64,000 bases of DNA from Symbiodinium natans (GCA_905221605.1 CAJNDS010002694.1:124001-188000); one strand, 5' to 3'; counted from the stretch's first letter, positions 31,150 through 42,553 are shown. Made by a program: numbers and translations. Notes: generated from the letters alone by a model not told the origin.

Positions 31150-31510
31150 CTCACAGACTCCACTTCGCAATGCAGCCCAACCAACTGAGGTCTGCACGCG
31201 ATCGACACTGCGTGCCTCGGCCTGAGCAGCAACATGGATCTTGATTGGCAAGTGTGGCTCAACGATGCACGTTAACAACTCACAGCTCGCTCTCAGCCTA
31301 TCATACCCATGCCGTCTGTTTTCACACTCACCCGCTCGAAGAGCTGATCAGAATACTTTGGTGCATCCCAGCTGCCCTGGCCAACGTAACTGTCATTGCA
31401 GTTCTGATTGAGGTGCTCTATCACACTCTGTCTATCACCTACCTCAGCTAAATGTCTGGATACACCGTCTGGCACAGGGCAAGTGCGACTTGGCAGATCT
31501 CCGGGGCACG
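31150..31510 (-). CDS. two possible exons of an unknown gene
   Basis: 31331-31510 is open (CPGDLPSRTCPVPDGVSRHL ... GSWDAPKYSDQLFERV) up to a canonical GCGG|GTGAGT donor. 31150-31290 is open (CIVEPHLPIKIHVAAQAEAR, VGWAALRSGVCEG) after GCTGAG|. They lie between two genes of the same strand. They could be a small separate gene or 5' exons of the methyltransferase unit. Function unknown. Confidence 0.4.
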
Positions 31511-31913
31511 CTTCACACAGAGTGACACTCCCTGTTGAACATATTATTGTATTCTTTGCTTTGTAAAGTATATTTATTAATATATATATTAAAAGTAATA
31601 TACATATTATATCCATTACAGTTATATATTTTCTTCAAATTCAGTCTTGTGCCACACTGTGGGTATGCCATTCAAACAGCTTATCACTGAGATTGACATT
31701 TGAAGTTCACGCTTGACGTTGTGAAACGGTGGGAGACATTCAAGATTGACCCTGCGATCAACATGCTAAATTGTGACATATCTGCGAGACAAACTGCTTC
31801 GACTACATTTCTAATCTGATGTTTGTAATAATATACTCAGGGCACTTGAAAGTCGTTATGTCTGCCGAATCAATGTCCAAAACGGCGGCCGCGTCACTCT
31901 AAACCAGTCATCA
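31511..31913. other. AT-rich intergenic, no gene
   Basis: 31550-31640 is (TA)-rich. No open frame of note and no heptamers. It is probably the 3' flank of the next gene. Confidence 0.5.
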
Positions 31914-33364
31914 TCATGCGTGCTCCTCATCCTCTGAGGACTGCTCCTCGTCACTCTCCACGTTCATCTCCGCCAACACGTCTTTGAAATGGCGTAGCAC
32001 CAGCTTGCTCACACTCTCATCGAACAGGGACGAGTCCTTCTGCGCCATGAGTGACAATGCCTCCATGTCCAGGATGTTGGTGAGCCACGAGTGGTGCGTC
32101 TCCTCGGTTAAGGTCCCTAAACCCTAAACCCTAAATTTTAACCATAAACCCTGAACCCTAAACTCACCCTAAACCCTAAACCCTAAAACCCCTAACTTAC
32201 TAAACTCTAAACCCAAACATAAAATTTTAAACAATCAAACCAAGACTCGTGCCTGGTCAGGCCGGTGTATTTCACACTGTCCCGGAGGCACGTTTTTGCT
32301 AGGGAGCCGCTTCCAGGGGAGAAGTCGATCACCGAAGTCACGCTCAGGGCGCTGAGGAGCGTGCGCCAGAACTCCTCACCCTTGGACTCCTGAAAGAAAA
32401 GCGGCACACTGTCGCTCACCCATTTGGGTGGGCAATCACTCTCGGGGTAGATCTTCGCCTTCTCTGCCAGGGCGATCCTCGGCCTGCCCGTGGCCGATGG
32501 CACCCCCACCATGTTGAGGTCGTGGGTGGTCTCGGTGCCTTTCACTCTCGGGCGATTCTTCTTGGTGGTCGTGCTTGACGAGTGGCGGAACTCATCTTCA
32601 CGCTGCTGCACTGCCACCTTGGCTCTTGACACTTGCATGACGAGGTGTCCGTGCTCCACCATTTCTGACCCTGCAAAGATCTTGCGGGAACGGCACATCC
32701 TTCTGCGGTTGCTGTACAGCACGACGAAGTCGGTGCCCTTGGGGAACTCACTCTCGATGAGCCTTCTTGCATCTCTGGAGCAGCCGTCCAGCATCACGAC
32801 GAAGTCACTCTCCTTGAGGCCGCCGTTCTTGAAGACGTCGAAGATCACGCTCACACTCTCGGCGGTGATGGAGGGGAGTTTGCTCCACGCCCCCTTGCCA
32901 TCGATGTGGAGGTCGGCTGACCAAACCCACAGCCGGTGACTCTCGTTGAGCTTGCCCTGGAAGTTCTTCACACTCGTTTTGTCAAGAAGCGCACGCATTG
33001 ACTCTTTGGTCGGCTTGTTCTTGGAGCACAAACACGCCAGGTGGATCTCCTCTTTGCGTGCCTTCTGCGCCTGGCCCCACACGTGCTGTCGCTCTCGAGC
33101 AAGCTCACTCTCTTCGTGCTCGTCCGGGTTCGAGGACTTGCGGACAAGCTCTCTGAATGACACTGGGGGTGCCTGGCTTGTCGTCGTCACACTCACACTG
33201 GTCTTTGTCAGGGCCATTGACGCTGACTTGAAGGCCTTCGCGAGGGCACTGGCCTTCTTCTCGTTGGCTGCGACAGAATCCAGCAGCACGCCCGCCGGAT
33301 CACGCTCATTGATGATGTCCTGCGAAGCTAAAGGCTTGTTACGGTTGCTTGACGGGGTACAGTG
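31914..33364 (-). CDS. unknown protein with methyltransferase-like DFSPGSG segment, 3' exons
   Basis: Exon 32249-33364 and last exon 31914-32102 join in frame by a GA-AG intron (AGGCAC|GAGTCT ... AACCGAG|GAGACG), giving GLTRHETHHSWLTN across the join. The first exon starts after CTCCAG|CAC. DFVVMLDGCSRDARRLIESE and VIDFSPGSGSLAKTCL recall a Rossmann-like nucleotide or SAM-binding loop (DxSxGxG), but catalytic residues cannot be assigned. The end is acidic (ESDEEQSSEDEEHA). The 146-nt intron contains TTTAGGG repeats in sense. 33480-33883 and possibly 34340-35669 are upstream parts of the same gene. Confidence 0.6.
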
Positions 33365-33460
33365 CTGGAGTTCAAGCCTTGTAAGTCTCAAATCCTACAA
33401 CATAGGTAACTTACTGACACTGATTGTCATTGTTATTCAAAGGAGGACCCCTAGAGCAAC

Positions 33461-33883
33461 TCACAAAACAAAACAAGCGTCCTTGAGGTCAACTTCGAAC
33501 TCACACTCGTGCAGGTCGCGCAAAAACTCTGCAACTGTCTTTCCGGGCTTGGAAAGACTCTGGGTGAGGGCCTCGAAGGGGTGCATGTCCACCAGCACTG
33601 CCGTTTTCTCTGATTCACCCTCACCCTTTTTACCTTCATCATCATCGGCGTCTGCGTCCGAGGCCTGCAAAGGCACGGCGGCATCGTACTGCAGGGGGGA
33701 GCAGAGCTTCTGCACAACCTCCAGGACCCGGGCAGGCTCAGAGTCACCCTGACAATCTTTGCAGTTCAACTTGGCCATGTCCGCCACCGTTCGCATCAGG
33801 GAGGCCTTCACACACGTGGCAGCCGTCCAGCCGCCTTTGTCCACCTGGGACAAGCCGAAGAACCTTAGCTGCACACGGGACAT
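33461..33883 (-). CDS. exon upstream of the DFSPGSG gene
   Basis: Open from about 33883 (MSRVQLRFFGLSQVDKGGWT) through an acidic linker (DADADDDEGKKGEGESE) to EFEVDLK at about 33480. A GA donor AAG|GACGCT would join it in phase 0 to CTCCAG|CAC at 33364. Its own upstream junction lies in or beyond the CT microsatellite and N gap. Confidence 0.5.
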   Translation of the reverse strand: MSRVQLRFFGLSQVDKGGWTAATCVKASLMRTVADMAKLNCKDCQGDSEPARVLEVVQKLCSPLQYDAAVPLQASDADADDDEGKKGEGESEKTAVLVDMHPFEALTQSLSKPGKTVAEFLRDLHECEFEVDLKDACFVL

Positions 33884-33935
33884 CCTCACACTCACCATCA
33901 CTTGTCTTTCCATATCTATCTCCCTCGCTCCCTCC

Positions 33936-33997
<62 letters not shown>

Positions 33998-34025
33998 CTC
34001 TGTCTCTCTCTCCGTCTCTGTCTCT
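33936..34025 (+). repeat. (CT)n microsatellite bordering the gap
   Basis: TCTCTC for about 75 bp, then TCTCCGTCTCTG repeats running into the N run. Confidence 0.95.
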
Positions 34026-34125
34026 NNNNNNNNNNNNNNNNNNNNNNNNNNNNNNNNNNNNNNNNNNNNNNNNNNNNNNNNNNNNNNNNNNNNNNNNNNN
34101 NNNNNNNNNNNNNNNNNNNNNNNNN
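34026..34125. other. assembly gap (100 N)
   Basis: Exactly 100 N between two different CT-type microsatellites. It is a scaffold join of unknown true length, probably inside an intron. Confidence 0.99.
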
Positions 34126-34262
34126 CTTCTCTCCTTCTCTCCTTCTCTCCTTCTCTCCTTCTCTCCTTCTCTCCTTCTCCCCTTCTCCCCTTCTCCCCTT
34201 CTCTCCTTCTCTCCTTCTCTCCTTCTCTCCTTCTCTCCTTCTCTCCTTCTCTCCTTCTCTCC
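34126..34262 (+). repeat. CTTCTCTC octamer array
   Basis: TTCTCTCC repeated about 16 times with a TTCTCCCC block in the middle. Confidence 0.95.
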
Positions 34263-34338
34263 CTCTCCTTCCCTCCTTTGCCTCTCTCGCCCTAAGCCTC
34301 AAGCCCCAAGAAACCTGACACTCTAAACATACATGAAT

Positions 34339-35669
34339 TCATTGGCCGAGTAACGACGGCTCACACTGCTCACGCTTGAGAGCAATGTAAAGCGACTCCA
34401 GCGTGTACTGAAGCAGGGAGCGGCCCAAGTCTTGCACGCTGTCATCTGTCACACTGCGCTGAGAGTACAAGGTGGCCTGCTTGGACGCGATCTGGGTCAC
34501 CCTTGCAAGCTTGGCGTAGCCATTGGACAGGATATCTCGGCCATGCTCACGATGGATCCTGGTCAAGATCTTCACGCCGTCGACGGGGTCGAGGGTCGTC
34601 GCCACTGCAATGGCGCCCTGCAGCATTGTCTTGTTCACACTGGCACCATTGAACCTCACGCCATCAGCCTGGAGCAAGTTCAGGAGCTGGCTCTGTTTGA
34701 TCTCTTCACCCTCAGAGATGTACTTGGTCTGGATTCTCATGACCTTGTACGAGAAGTCTTGAAATGAATCCGCCAGCTCGGGGATTTTGACACTTTCACT
34801 CTCAATGAGCGACTTGAGCAGCAGTTCTTGCCCTTTCAGAGTGTAGGCTCTGAGTGTCAAAGTCATCCCCATGTTGAAGAGCTGGTTCACTCTCTTCTCA
34901 TCGTTCTGGACAAGGGCCCTTGCCATGGCCATGTACCACGCCAGGAGGGGCAGGTGGCCCCGCATGAGGCGCAAGCCAGCGGGCCAGGTGTCTTTGTGAG
35001 CCAGATTCGCACTCACATCATAGACAGGGAAGGGGTTCTTGAAGTAGAGCGGCTTGTCGATGGATGGCATCATCTTCTCCTCCACGTCAAAGATTTCTTT
35101 CCATGACACTTCCTCCAAGGCCAGCTCTTCCCCCGGGTCCATTGACCCTGCCACATCCGCCCAAAAGATGGTGCCTCCTGCTTCGTACATATTTTGCTGG
35201 CTCACACTGATTTTGCAGTTCTCAGGAGACCAAATCTCTTTGAAGTTGCACCGACCACGATTCGCGGCATCGATCTCGAAGGGCCCCAAGTCACACAGAC
35301 TCTTGACGGACAACTTCAAGAAGGCAGGGAGTCGCTCATGCACCTGGCGGTCAGGGTTCTCAGAATGTCACACACACAAACACACACACTCTGAGCACAT
35401 TGTTTTGCTGGGTGACAGTTATTTTTGCACATCACTGCTGCTGAGGACGCTGCCACTCGCACCACAGTCTTCATGCCAGGCAAACAGCCCGTTGTCCTTG
35501 CAGCCTGCTCCTCCGGCAGCTGTGGCATCTCTGTGGGCGAAGGCGGCGAGTCACTCTGAGGCAATTTGCCCGTCGGGACAGTCACAGCCGCTTGTCTTCC
35601 AGGTTGACCGTGCAGAAGTCTCTGGATAGACGCGTCATCACTGGTGGTCTTCACTCTGGAAGCGGCCAT
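34339..35669 (-). CDS. unknown protein, two exons (5' part of the gap-spanning gene?)
   Basis: Exon 1 35436-35669 starts with ATG (MAASRVKTTSDDASIQRLLH) and ends GCAGCA|GTGATG. A 92-nt intron ends CGCCAG|GTGCAT, and exon 2 runs 35343 to 34339 in the same phase. Exon 2 has AGGTIFWADVAGSMDPGEEL, ALVQNDEKRVNQLFNMGM and ISEGEEIKQSQLLNLLQADG. It is alpha-helical in look, no known motif. It may end at TGA after CEPSLLGQ, or leave at AAGC|GTGAGC and continue beyond the gap into 33883. A palindromic MITE lies about 90 bp upstream of the ATG. Confidence 0.6.
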
Positions 35670-35758
35670 GGTCAAGAAAAGCGAATTGCAAAATGGCTGG
35701 CGGGGCCAAGCGCTTAAGCCGCGGCGGCAACAAAAACCAAGGTTGCAATTCACCCTGG

Positions 35759-35904
35759 CCTAGCGCTAGGTCGGGGTGTATTGGCACCTCAAACCCCGCC
35801 TACCAATACACCAAACTCATGTTGCGAATTCTAAGGGTATTGCTTGGTTACTTACCAAGTGGCAATACACCCCGACCTAGCGCTAGGTCGGGGTGTAATG
35901 CCAC
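35759..35904. mobile_element. palindromic-TIR MITE near a start codon
   Basis: CCTAGCGCTAGGTCGGGGTG plus TATTGGCAC at the left is mirrored at 35859-35887 (TGGCAATACACCCCGACCTA...), with one mismatch in 29. Each end carries the perfect palindrome CTAGCGCTAG, and a further half copy (TCGGGGTGTAATGCCAC) follows at 35888. It lies just upstream of the ATG at 35669, so in the promoter or 5' UTR of that gene. Confidence 0.8.
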
Positions 35905-36545
35905 TTGAGTTTGAGTGACACAATACACTTTTGCGATCAAAAACTGGCCGTGCACCGGGCGCCCGGCCCGGGTGAGTGTCAACAACGACCATGAACGAGC
36001 CTTGCAGATGACTTCTGAATCACACTAAAGTACCTTAAAGGCCAAAACCCCAATTTGTTTGAAACCTTTTAAACCATCAACACCCTAAACCCTAAGAACT
36101 CTGAATCGTCCCCAAAGGCGGCAAAATATCTATCCCAAAACACAACCACACTCTTGGAGCAATGGGGGCCCGGCACCAGCCAGCCTGAAGGCGGAAGTTC
36201 ACACTTGTGGAAGTCGCAGGAGTGAGATGGTAACACACATTGTCGCTCGGGGCCGCACAGTTGGAAGGCGATTTGCTGACTGAAGACGGGCACCTGGCTC
36301 AAGGGACTCTCACTGTGATATGAGAGTGGGCACTGGCTCCTCTGTCACCCTATATGCACCAAATACAACCACACAGCTGTTTCTTCATCAAGCGCCTGCT
36401 GTGTTTCATCTGTGCACAGCCAGACCTTACCCCCCCCGCCCCCCTGTGGAGTTCACATCTGAGAACGCTCTCAGACTATGTGCTTTGCTCCATGGTACAC
36501 CTGCTGCAATCTGACTGACCCTTACAAAAAGAGCGATCCCAAACG

Positions 36546-36953
36546 TCACGTGTTTTTCTTAGCCCTCTTCTTTGGAGGGTTTGCTACACTGGCTGACACT
36601 CCGAAATTAAAAGAAGCTCCTTGCTTGCCGGGAACATGCTTCCCAGGGGTTAATCGTCGAACGGCTGACATCCAGCTGTACAAAGAAGCCATGTCGTTCA
36701 CAGTGGCCCTTGGTTCAGCATCGTTCACACTCATCTTCCAGGAGCTGTTCGGAATTTGTGTGAAATGTCGGACAAGCTTGCTAAGGCTCTGGAAGTTCGC
36801 CCGAAACTGATCACTCAGGTGCACTGTGGAAACGCTTCCCTTGATGGCCGGCTGATAATATCTCACCCTCTGTAGCCGGTGGCTGGAATTCCAGTCCTGC
36901 CTCGACGCAAGACCCTTGCCAAGGGCCACCACGGTCAAATAGACGCGAGCCAT
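36546..36953 (-). CDS. small basic-tailed unknown protein
   Basis: 135 codons from ATG (MARVYLTVVALGKGLASRQD) to TAG. It ends PPKKRAKKNT, a good monopartite nuclear localisation pattern. It lies about 100 bp beyond the transposase stop, same strand. It may be complete or a 5' exon. No family recognised. Confidence 0.5.
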   Translation of the reverse strand: MARVYLTVVALGKGLASRQDWNSSHRLQRVRYYQPAIKGSVSTVHLSDQFRANFQSLSKLVRHFTQIPNSSWKMSVNDAEPRATVNDMASLYSWMSAVRRLTPGKHVPGKQGASFNFGVSASVANPPKKRAKKNT

Positions 36954-37052
36954 GTCGATCCTCGCAAAGTCACAGACTCATTCAGATTCATGAAAAATCA
37001 ACCGACCTGACCCTTGGGTAAGCAGGAGTGTTGCCGCTTGGAAGCAATTAAA

Positions 37053-40000
37053 CTAAATCGCGTCAAGCGTCCCAGCCCTCATCTGCTCCACCGCTGAAAG
37101 ATCGTCCACGACCACGACAGTGGCTGTTTGGAGCACTTGAAAATTGACCTGCTCACCCTGAGGTCGCTTCACCCTCCCAGCAAGAGGCTGCTGAATGCCA
37201 TCTTTCGTCAAATCCAAGATGACAGCGTTGTCCCTCAGGCCGGCACCAGCAGGGCCCTGCATCACACTTCCGGTCCGCAGCTCCGGCTTTGGCGCCCGAA
37301 GGCCGAGCTTCCGCCTGGTTCTATCGGCCTGACCAGCCTGAGCCTTCCTCACCGTGTTCTTCTGGAATTTGCGAAGCTCCGTGCACCAAGCGGGACTGTC
37401 TGCCAGTTTGTACCTGTTTGGCCTCGCAAAGTCATTCACCCTGTGGCCCAGGAACGTTCTGGCCGACGAAAGTTCTTCTGTGGACATGCTGCACAGTTTC
37501 CGGACTGTTTCACGCTGACCCTTGAACTTGGCCGAAACACCACGACTGCTGGGGACCCGAACTTTACCGGCATCCGCTCGCTTCCGATAGGAACGAAACC
37601 GTCGACCGAACCACTCTATCCAAAGCTCCTGGCAGGAACGCGTGAAATCTGTCATCTGCAGGGCTGCGCAGCCTGCGAATTGCAAACCACAAGAGGACTC
37701 GACAGCTGCGACTGAAGCTTGCACCGCTATCTCTTCTTCACGCTGTGGGCCATCCAGTCGCAACTCCAACAAGTGTCCAACGGTAACGCCCTCCAGGTCA
37801 AGCGGGCCTTTGCACTCTTGGAGGAAGCTGCGCAGTTGGGACAAGTCACGCTCCACGGAGCATTCGCCATCCAAGACACAAAGGTACAACCTCACACTGG
37901 GCTTCAACGCCTCTAGGCTTCCACTCAGCACTGTCCTCCACGCCGGCCTGCAATCTTGATCCTTGCGACACCTGCTGAGTGTTGCTTTGTCCGCCAAGAA
38001 GACTGCCACCTGACTCTCGAACTCCGTAACCGCCAGGGCCTTGTCCACCTCCTGCCCTGTCAGCTTCATGACCATCTTGAAGCGGGCTATCTGGTCCAGG
38101 CGTGTGGCTTGCCATGCGGCGGCGTCACCCTGACGCATCTTTTCACGGGCCGCTTGCCACAGCTGCAGATCAAAGCAGCTGAACCTCATTATGCTTGTCT
38201 TGACTCTGCAGAGAACCAGTAGCCCCTGTACTGTTTGGGCGCTTGAACTGTTCAAAAGGATCCCATTCAAAGTCAAGGCCTAGGAGCGCCACGTGAGAGT
38301 CGGAGCAATGGCAGTCTGCCATCACTCTGGCAATGGTGGCGTCGACACATGCCTGGGCGCTGGTCATCACACTTTGGCATTGGCTCTTGGACATTGGCCC
38401 CCACATCGTGTGCAGCCGATCACAAAACTGAACGGTAGCACACTGCATGGCATTGCGACAGGCTTGAAAAGCAAATGTCCCCACGTCAGTTGCTTCGGGT
38501 TCACACAGCACCCTCCCTTCCAGGAATAACTGTCGCAGGCGGCCTAGGAAGAAGTCACGCTCCCGAAGGACAGCAGATATATCGTGATCTGCTCGGTCGT
38601 TGAGCCGGACATACTGAAGCACCTCGAGTCCGAAGTCCGTGGCCAAGCCAGCCTTCAGGGCATGCTCAGCAGTCATTGACTCTAGCATTTTTTGGCTTTT
38701 GCATCTGATGCCGGCTTCCAATCTTTCGTCCGACCTTGGCTCTGGTTGCATTAAAGTGTTTCAAACTGGACTGAATTTTGAACCTACAATATCAAACACC
38801 AAAGCACAAAAGCCCACACTGATAACACTAGCAAGTTTCGCTTGGTACGCCAAAAGGAGCGCTATCGGCTCCAGCATTAAGCAATAGCGAGCCTGCGGCG
38901 TTGCTGATGAGTCGAAGCGCTGCTTGGCATAGGACAGAGTAGTCACCGCTCGTCGAAGATTTGGCATCGTCGGTGCCTGACAGGTTCAAAGACATTATTG
39001 GTTTGAAGTCTAAAAGGTTTTATTTTTAATAATATAAGGGTTTTAAAGGGTTTAGGCTCTACGGTTAACCTTCCGGCCTCACGCTGTAACACTGCAAAGC
39101 GAAGGCGCCATGCGTCTGAGTTCTGCAACGCCGGTATCACTCTCCCAAAATGGTCCCAGAATGATTTAAAGCGCGGCTCCAAAGTAATTGCCAGAGCTGC
39201 ACGCCGTATTTGGTGTGCTCTGTCCACTATCGTCACACTCAAGTTGGGAAGACAACGTCCGCGCATGAGCGCCATGGACTTCTTCATCGCAGCCGCACCA
39301 TCTGTGGTACACGCCTTCACAGTGTTCAAGATGTGCTGCAACAGCGCATCGTTCGTGTCGTCACCCTCCGGGGTGCAAAGCATCTGGAAAGCTGCCTTGA
39401 CACTGTCGGCCACTTTGATCCCATAGTCCTCTTCCAAATCATGGGTGGTTGTTCCAGTCATTGTTCCATGATACTTCAGCACTGCTGCCACTCCAGTGGT
39501 AACACAAGACTCCTCACCCTCACCCTGGAGTGTCTTGCTGCAGGCCCGAAACCTGATCACCCTGTATGGTGCTTTGTCGTCCAGGGCAACGGAACAGCAA
39601 CTGCTATTCTTCAATGCTTCTCGTCTCCGCCGCCTGACAATCTCGACCATGACAAGGACCATTCGTTTCAACGTATATCTGGTCACACTCTTCTTGCGAA
39701 TCGCGATGTAGGTCTCGGTGACAGACTGGGCCGCAGCCTTGTTGTATGACACTGGACTCTTGATCATCCGCCAGCAGCGGAGCCAGTCCTGAGTTCAGCC
39801 GGGGTAGGTTAAACTAAATTTTATAAGTTAGTAATTCTGGACACTGATCCTTCTTGACTCTACAAGTATTGCATCCAAAGCTCTGCAGGCGTCGGAACTG
39901 ACCCTGACAGCAGCTCCTCGTCCTCACGGCTTCCCAGGATAAGACTCTCCAGCGGTGCATCCGGTAATGACACTCCGCGAATTGCTCTCTTGTGGATGTC

Positions 40001-40507
40001 ACTCTCGGCGTGATTCTGGAACGAGCTGGCCTGCATCTGGGAAAGAGTGCGGATCTCGTAGCGGGCAAACTTTGTGTCGAATCGGCGGCGCAGGTGCCGG
40101 GCCCGACTGTCACTCTGTGCTGCGCGTGCTCTAAGTGCAGCGCAAGGCGCGCAACCTACAGCCCATTCGCCGGCTAGGCTCGCCGGGCGTTCTGCCAGCC
40201 ATGCTGTTCGGACACGTTGACCCTCACTCTGCTGAAGGAACGACCCGTGTGATCGCTGCCACTTGGAACGAAACTTCACGAACCAACACCTGGGGCACTT
40301 TGAGTTGAAACTCTCATGGCAGAATTTCGCACCAGCAGGAATCACGCTGACACTGGAGTCTCCACTGTCTGGGATGTTTCTGCGAAGCTGTCTGCGGCCG
40401 CTCTGCGATTTGTCACTGGAAACCGCCGGGGGTGTCTCACACTCACCAGAATATGCTGCAGCCAACTTCCCTTTCACAGGCTGAAAACCACATTGCCGCC
40501 GTTTCAT
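37053..40507 (-). CDS. hAT-like DDE transposase, five exons
   Basis: Exon 1 39884-40507 starts ATGAAACGG. It has a BED/TTF-like finger: C-x2-C (GCAPC) and H-x4-H (FQNHAESDIH). It joins by a GA donor (GCA|GAGCTT) to exon 2 39063-39788 (acceptor CTCAG|GACTGG, 242 codons), which has VALDDKAPYRVIRF, CTTDGAAAMKKSM and DRAHQIRRAA, the likely catalytic-core landmarks. Exon 3 38975 to about 38800 follows an 87-nt GT-AG intron (LSYAKQRFDSSATPQ). Exon 4 about 38190-38740 has FGLEVLQYVRLNDRADHDIS. Exon 5 37053 to about 38184 has LDGECSVERDLSQL, the hAT dimerisation-type signature. The reading frame is open through all parts, so it may be active or domesticated. I did not find matching TIRs. A 56-bp hairpin repeat lies just upstream (40584-40690). 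Confidence 0.75.
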
Positions 40508-40583
40508 GACTTTCACACTCACTGCACAACGGAGCCAAACGGTACATCAGGCCAGCACAAATTATATACTAACCTGTATGATT

Positions 40584-40690
40584 TAGTTCGGCGGATGTCT
40601 CTTGCCGATCTAGACTTTGACACTGACCATCGTAGACTCTAGTTCGGCGAATGTCTCTTGCCGATCTACACACTGGCACTGACACTGGCC
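40584..40690 (+). repeat. 56-bp hairpin tandem repeat, two units
   Basis: Units at 40584 and 40640 (56-bp period) carry TCGGCGAATGTCTCTTGCCG A-type hairpins: TCGGC and GCCGA arms around an 11-nt loop. Four more units are at 47649-47872. This copy starts 77 bp upstream of the transposase ATG. Confidence 0.85.
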
Positions 40691-41006
40691 TCGGCGATTG
40701 AATAGTTCATGAGTGTTTCTATTACTACTACAGTTATTATTGTTATTATAACTATCATTAGTTCGATTTTGTTCATATTACTGTGTTTACAGGCTTTTGT
40801 GATTGTTCAAGGTATTAATACGATTGACACACACACATACATATAAAAATAAATAAATATAATATAATATAATATATATATATATATATATATATTATTA
40901 CATATTATATATTTATATATTTACATATACATACATATATATATATATATGAATATACATACTTTATATATAAATAATATTAAATTATAATAATGAATAA
41001 TCGTTG
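40691..41006. other. AT-rich spacer
   Basis: (TA)n and TATATAAATA tracts from 40855 to 40990, no gene. The lowest GC content in the window; a possible matrix or replication-related AT island (speculative). Confidence 0.6.
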
Positions 41007-41252
41007 TCAATCCCTGACCCTGAGAAGGCAGGCCCTGCAAAGCACGCCGGCTGCACCGCAGGAATGGCCACCAGTGCCCTGACAGTGACCTGACACGCGG
41101 GCCAGGATTCGGGCCAGGACTCCCTTATGCCGGACTGCTGTGGTGTTTCCTAGTGACGCTACGACTTTGTAACAAGCACCAACAGGCAAGCTGAGCACGC
41201 TCTGAGTACCAGACTCTGCCCTCGAGAAGAACCGGCCTGAAGGCGCGCGCAA
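41007..41252 (-). CDS. possible downstream exon, unknown
   Basis: Open minus frame (VGACYKVVASLGNTTAVRHK ... CGAAGVLCRACLLRVRD). It may be a 3' exon of the zinc-finger gene at 41492-42064. No splice site was firmly assigned. Confidence 0.3.
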   Translation of the reverse strand: MRAPSGRFFSRAESGTQSVLSLPVGACYKVVASLGNTTAVRHKGVLARILARVSGHCQGTGGHSCGAAGVLCRACLLRVRD

Positions 41253-41491
41253 TGCGTCTCTGAGAAAGAAGCGATAGCACCAGTATTACACCCACTGCAG
41301 GAAGCACAATCGTGCATTAATTTCTCACTCCACACACTGAATCAGCCAGTCAATGCGAATGACCTCAACATTGCTGGCAGCTAGGACACTGACACATCAG
41401 AGGCACAGGGAAGCGCCATTAGATAGAAACACTGAGCAGATTTGTATTCAGACATCGTGCCAGATAGGCGCAGGTGCTTGGAAATGCTCAC

Positions 41492-42064
41492 CCTTATGTC
41501 GTCAGCCTCTGCTATGCCAGTACAGGCTGTTGCCACTGACAGCATTGCAGCTGGAACATGAAGCCGGGGCAGTTTTTGCCCGGCTTTCTTCATCCGCTCA
41601 AGCAACCGGAATGTCTCACCCATGATAATGAAGGATCTCCATGACCCTACGAGACTTCGAAGTTTAGGAAGATATGTGGTTTCTAGCAGATACTCGAAAG
41701 ACGTGAACTCATCAGAATCACTCTCGCCCTGCCCGGCTGTGGTTGGCAGCTTCACCGCAGACGTGAACCCATCACTCTGGCCCCTCTCGGCTGCGCCACT
41801 CTCAATCGTCGTCTCCTCGCGCTGCTCAGACAAGGGCGTAGCGCTCTGGACCTCACTGGCATCTCCTGGACTCTTCTTCTTCTTGACAGGTGGTGTCTGA
41901 CACTGGGGCCTGCCATTGCTAGTCATCTGTTTCTTGCGGCCAAACCTCACTCTCGGCTTCTGGTTGTTTCGGCCTCTCTTCGAGCTACGGCAGCCACCAC
42001 AAATATTATTGGGCGGCCTTCTGTGTGTCCTCTCGTCACATAACTTGCACTTCCAGCCTGCCAT
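41492..42064 (-). CDS. zinc-finger protein, first exon
   Basis: ATG at 42064 starts MAGWKCKLCDERTHRRPPNN then ICGGC. W-x-C-x2-C-x12-C-x2-C resembles a RanBP2-type zinc finger with a slightly long loop. A basic segment (RVRFGRKKQ, PPVKKKKSP) and an acidic Ser-rich stretch follow, then a globular part (FEYLLETTYLPKLRSLVGSW). The donor is probably ATAAGG|GTGAGC near 41492, since the sequence beyond looks intronic. The longer frame upstream of the ATG is CT/CA microsatellite. RNA or protein binding is likely. Confidence 0.65.
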
Positions 42065-42284
42065 TGTCACTCTCACTCTGAGCGACGCGACTGTTACTAG
42101 AGCTGCCTTGAGCAACGCAGAGGCAAGCAGCAATAATAACAACACACACGTGTTACAACACTGACTCTCACATCTTACAACAGTCGTGTGTCGACAGTGG
42201 GTCCCCGACCCATCTGCAACTTGTCCTTCTTGACGTGAGCATCGTTGGGCACCTGTGCCGGCGAGAGAATGCATGACAATCAGA

Positions 42285-42302
42285 CAGACACACACACACA
42301 CA

Positions 42303-42366
<64 letters not shown>
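42285..42366 (+). repeat. (CA)n(CT)n microsatellite
   Basis: CA for about 20 bp followed by CT for about 60 bp. The apparent RERERE ORF is an artefact of it. Confidence 0.95.
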
Positions 42367-42367
<1 letters not shown>

Positions 42368-42553
42368 AGAACAAGTGGGGACGAGCAAGCAGATGAGCGG
42401 CAACTTTTGCCCAGTCAGCTGACACTCTGAAATTTCGTTGACCCCTGCGGGGCCCGCAGCCAGTGCACAGGAGAACTTTCACACTGACACTGCAAATATC
42501 AACAAGTCAATACCATTACTCGTAGGAATAGTGGTAGTCGCAATCAGTAGTAA

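Noticed and set aside
32490-33752. Plus-strand ORFs of 149 and 268 codons
   Set aside because: Shadows of the minus-strand gene; the minus frames have consistent splice joins and an acidic C-terminus.
33759-34318. Ser/Leu-rich ORFs across the N gap
   Set aside because: CT microsatellite translation through unknown bases.
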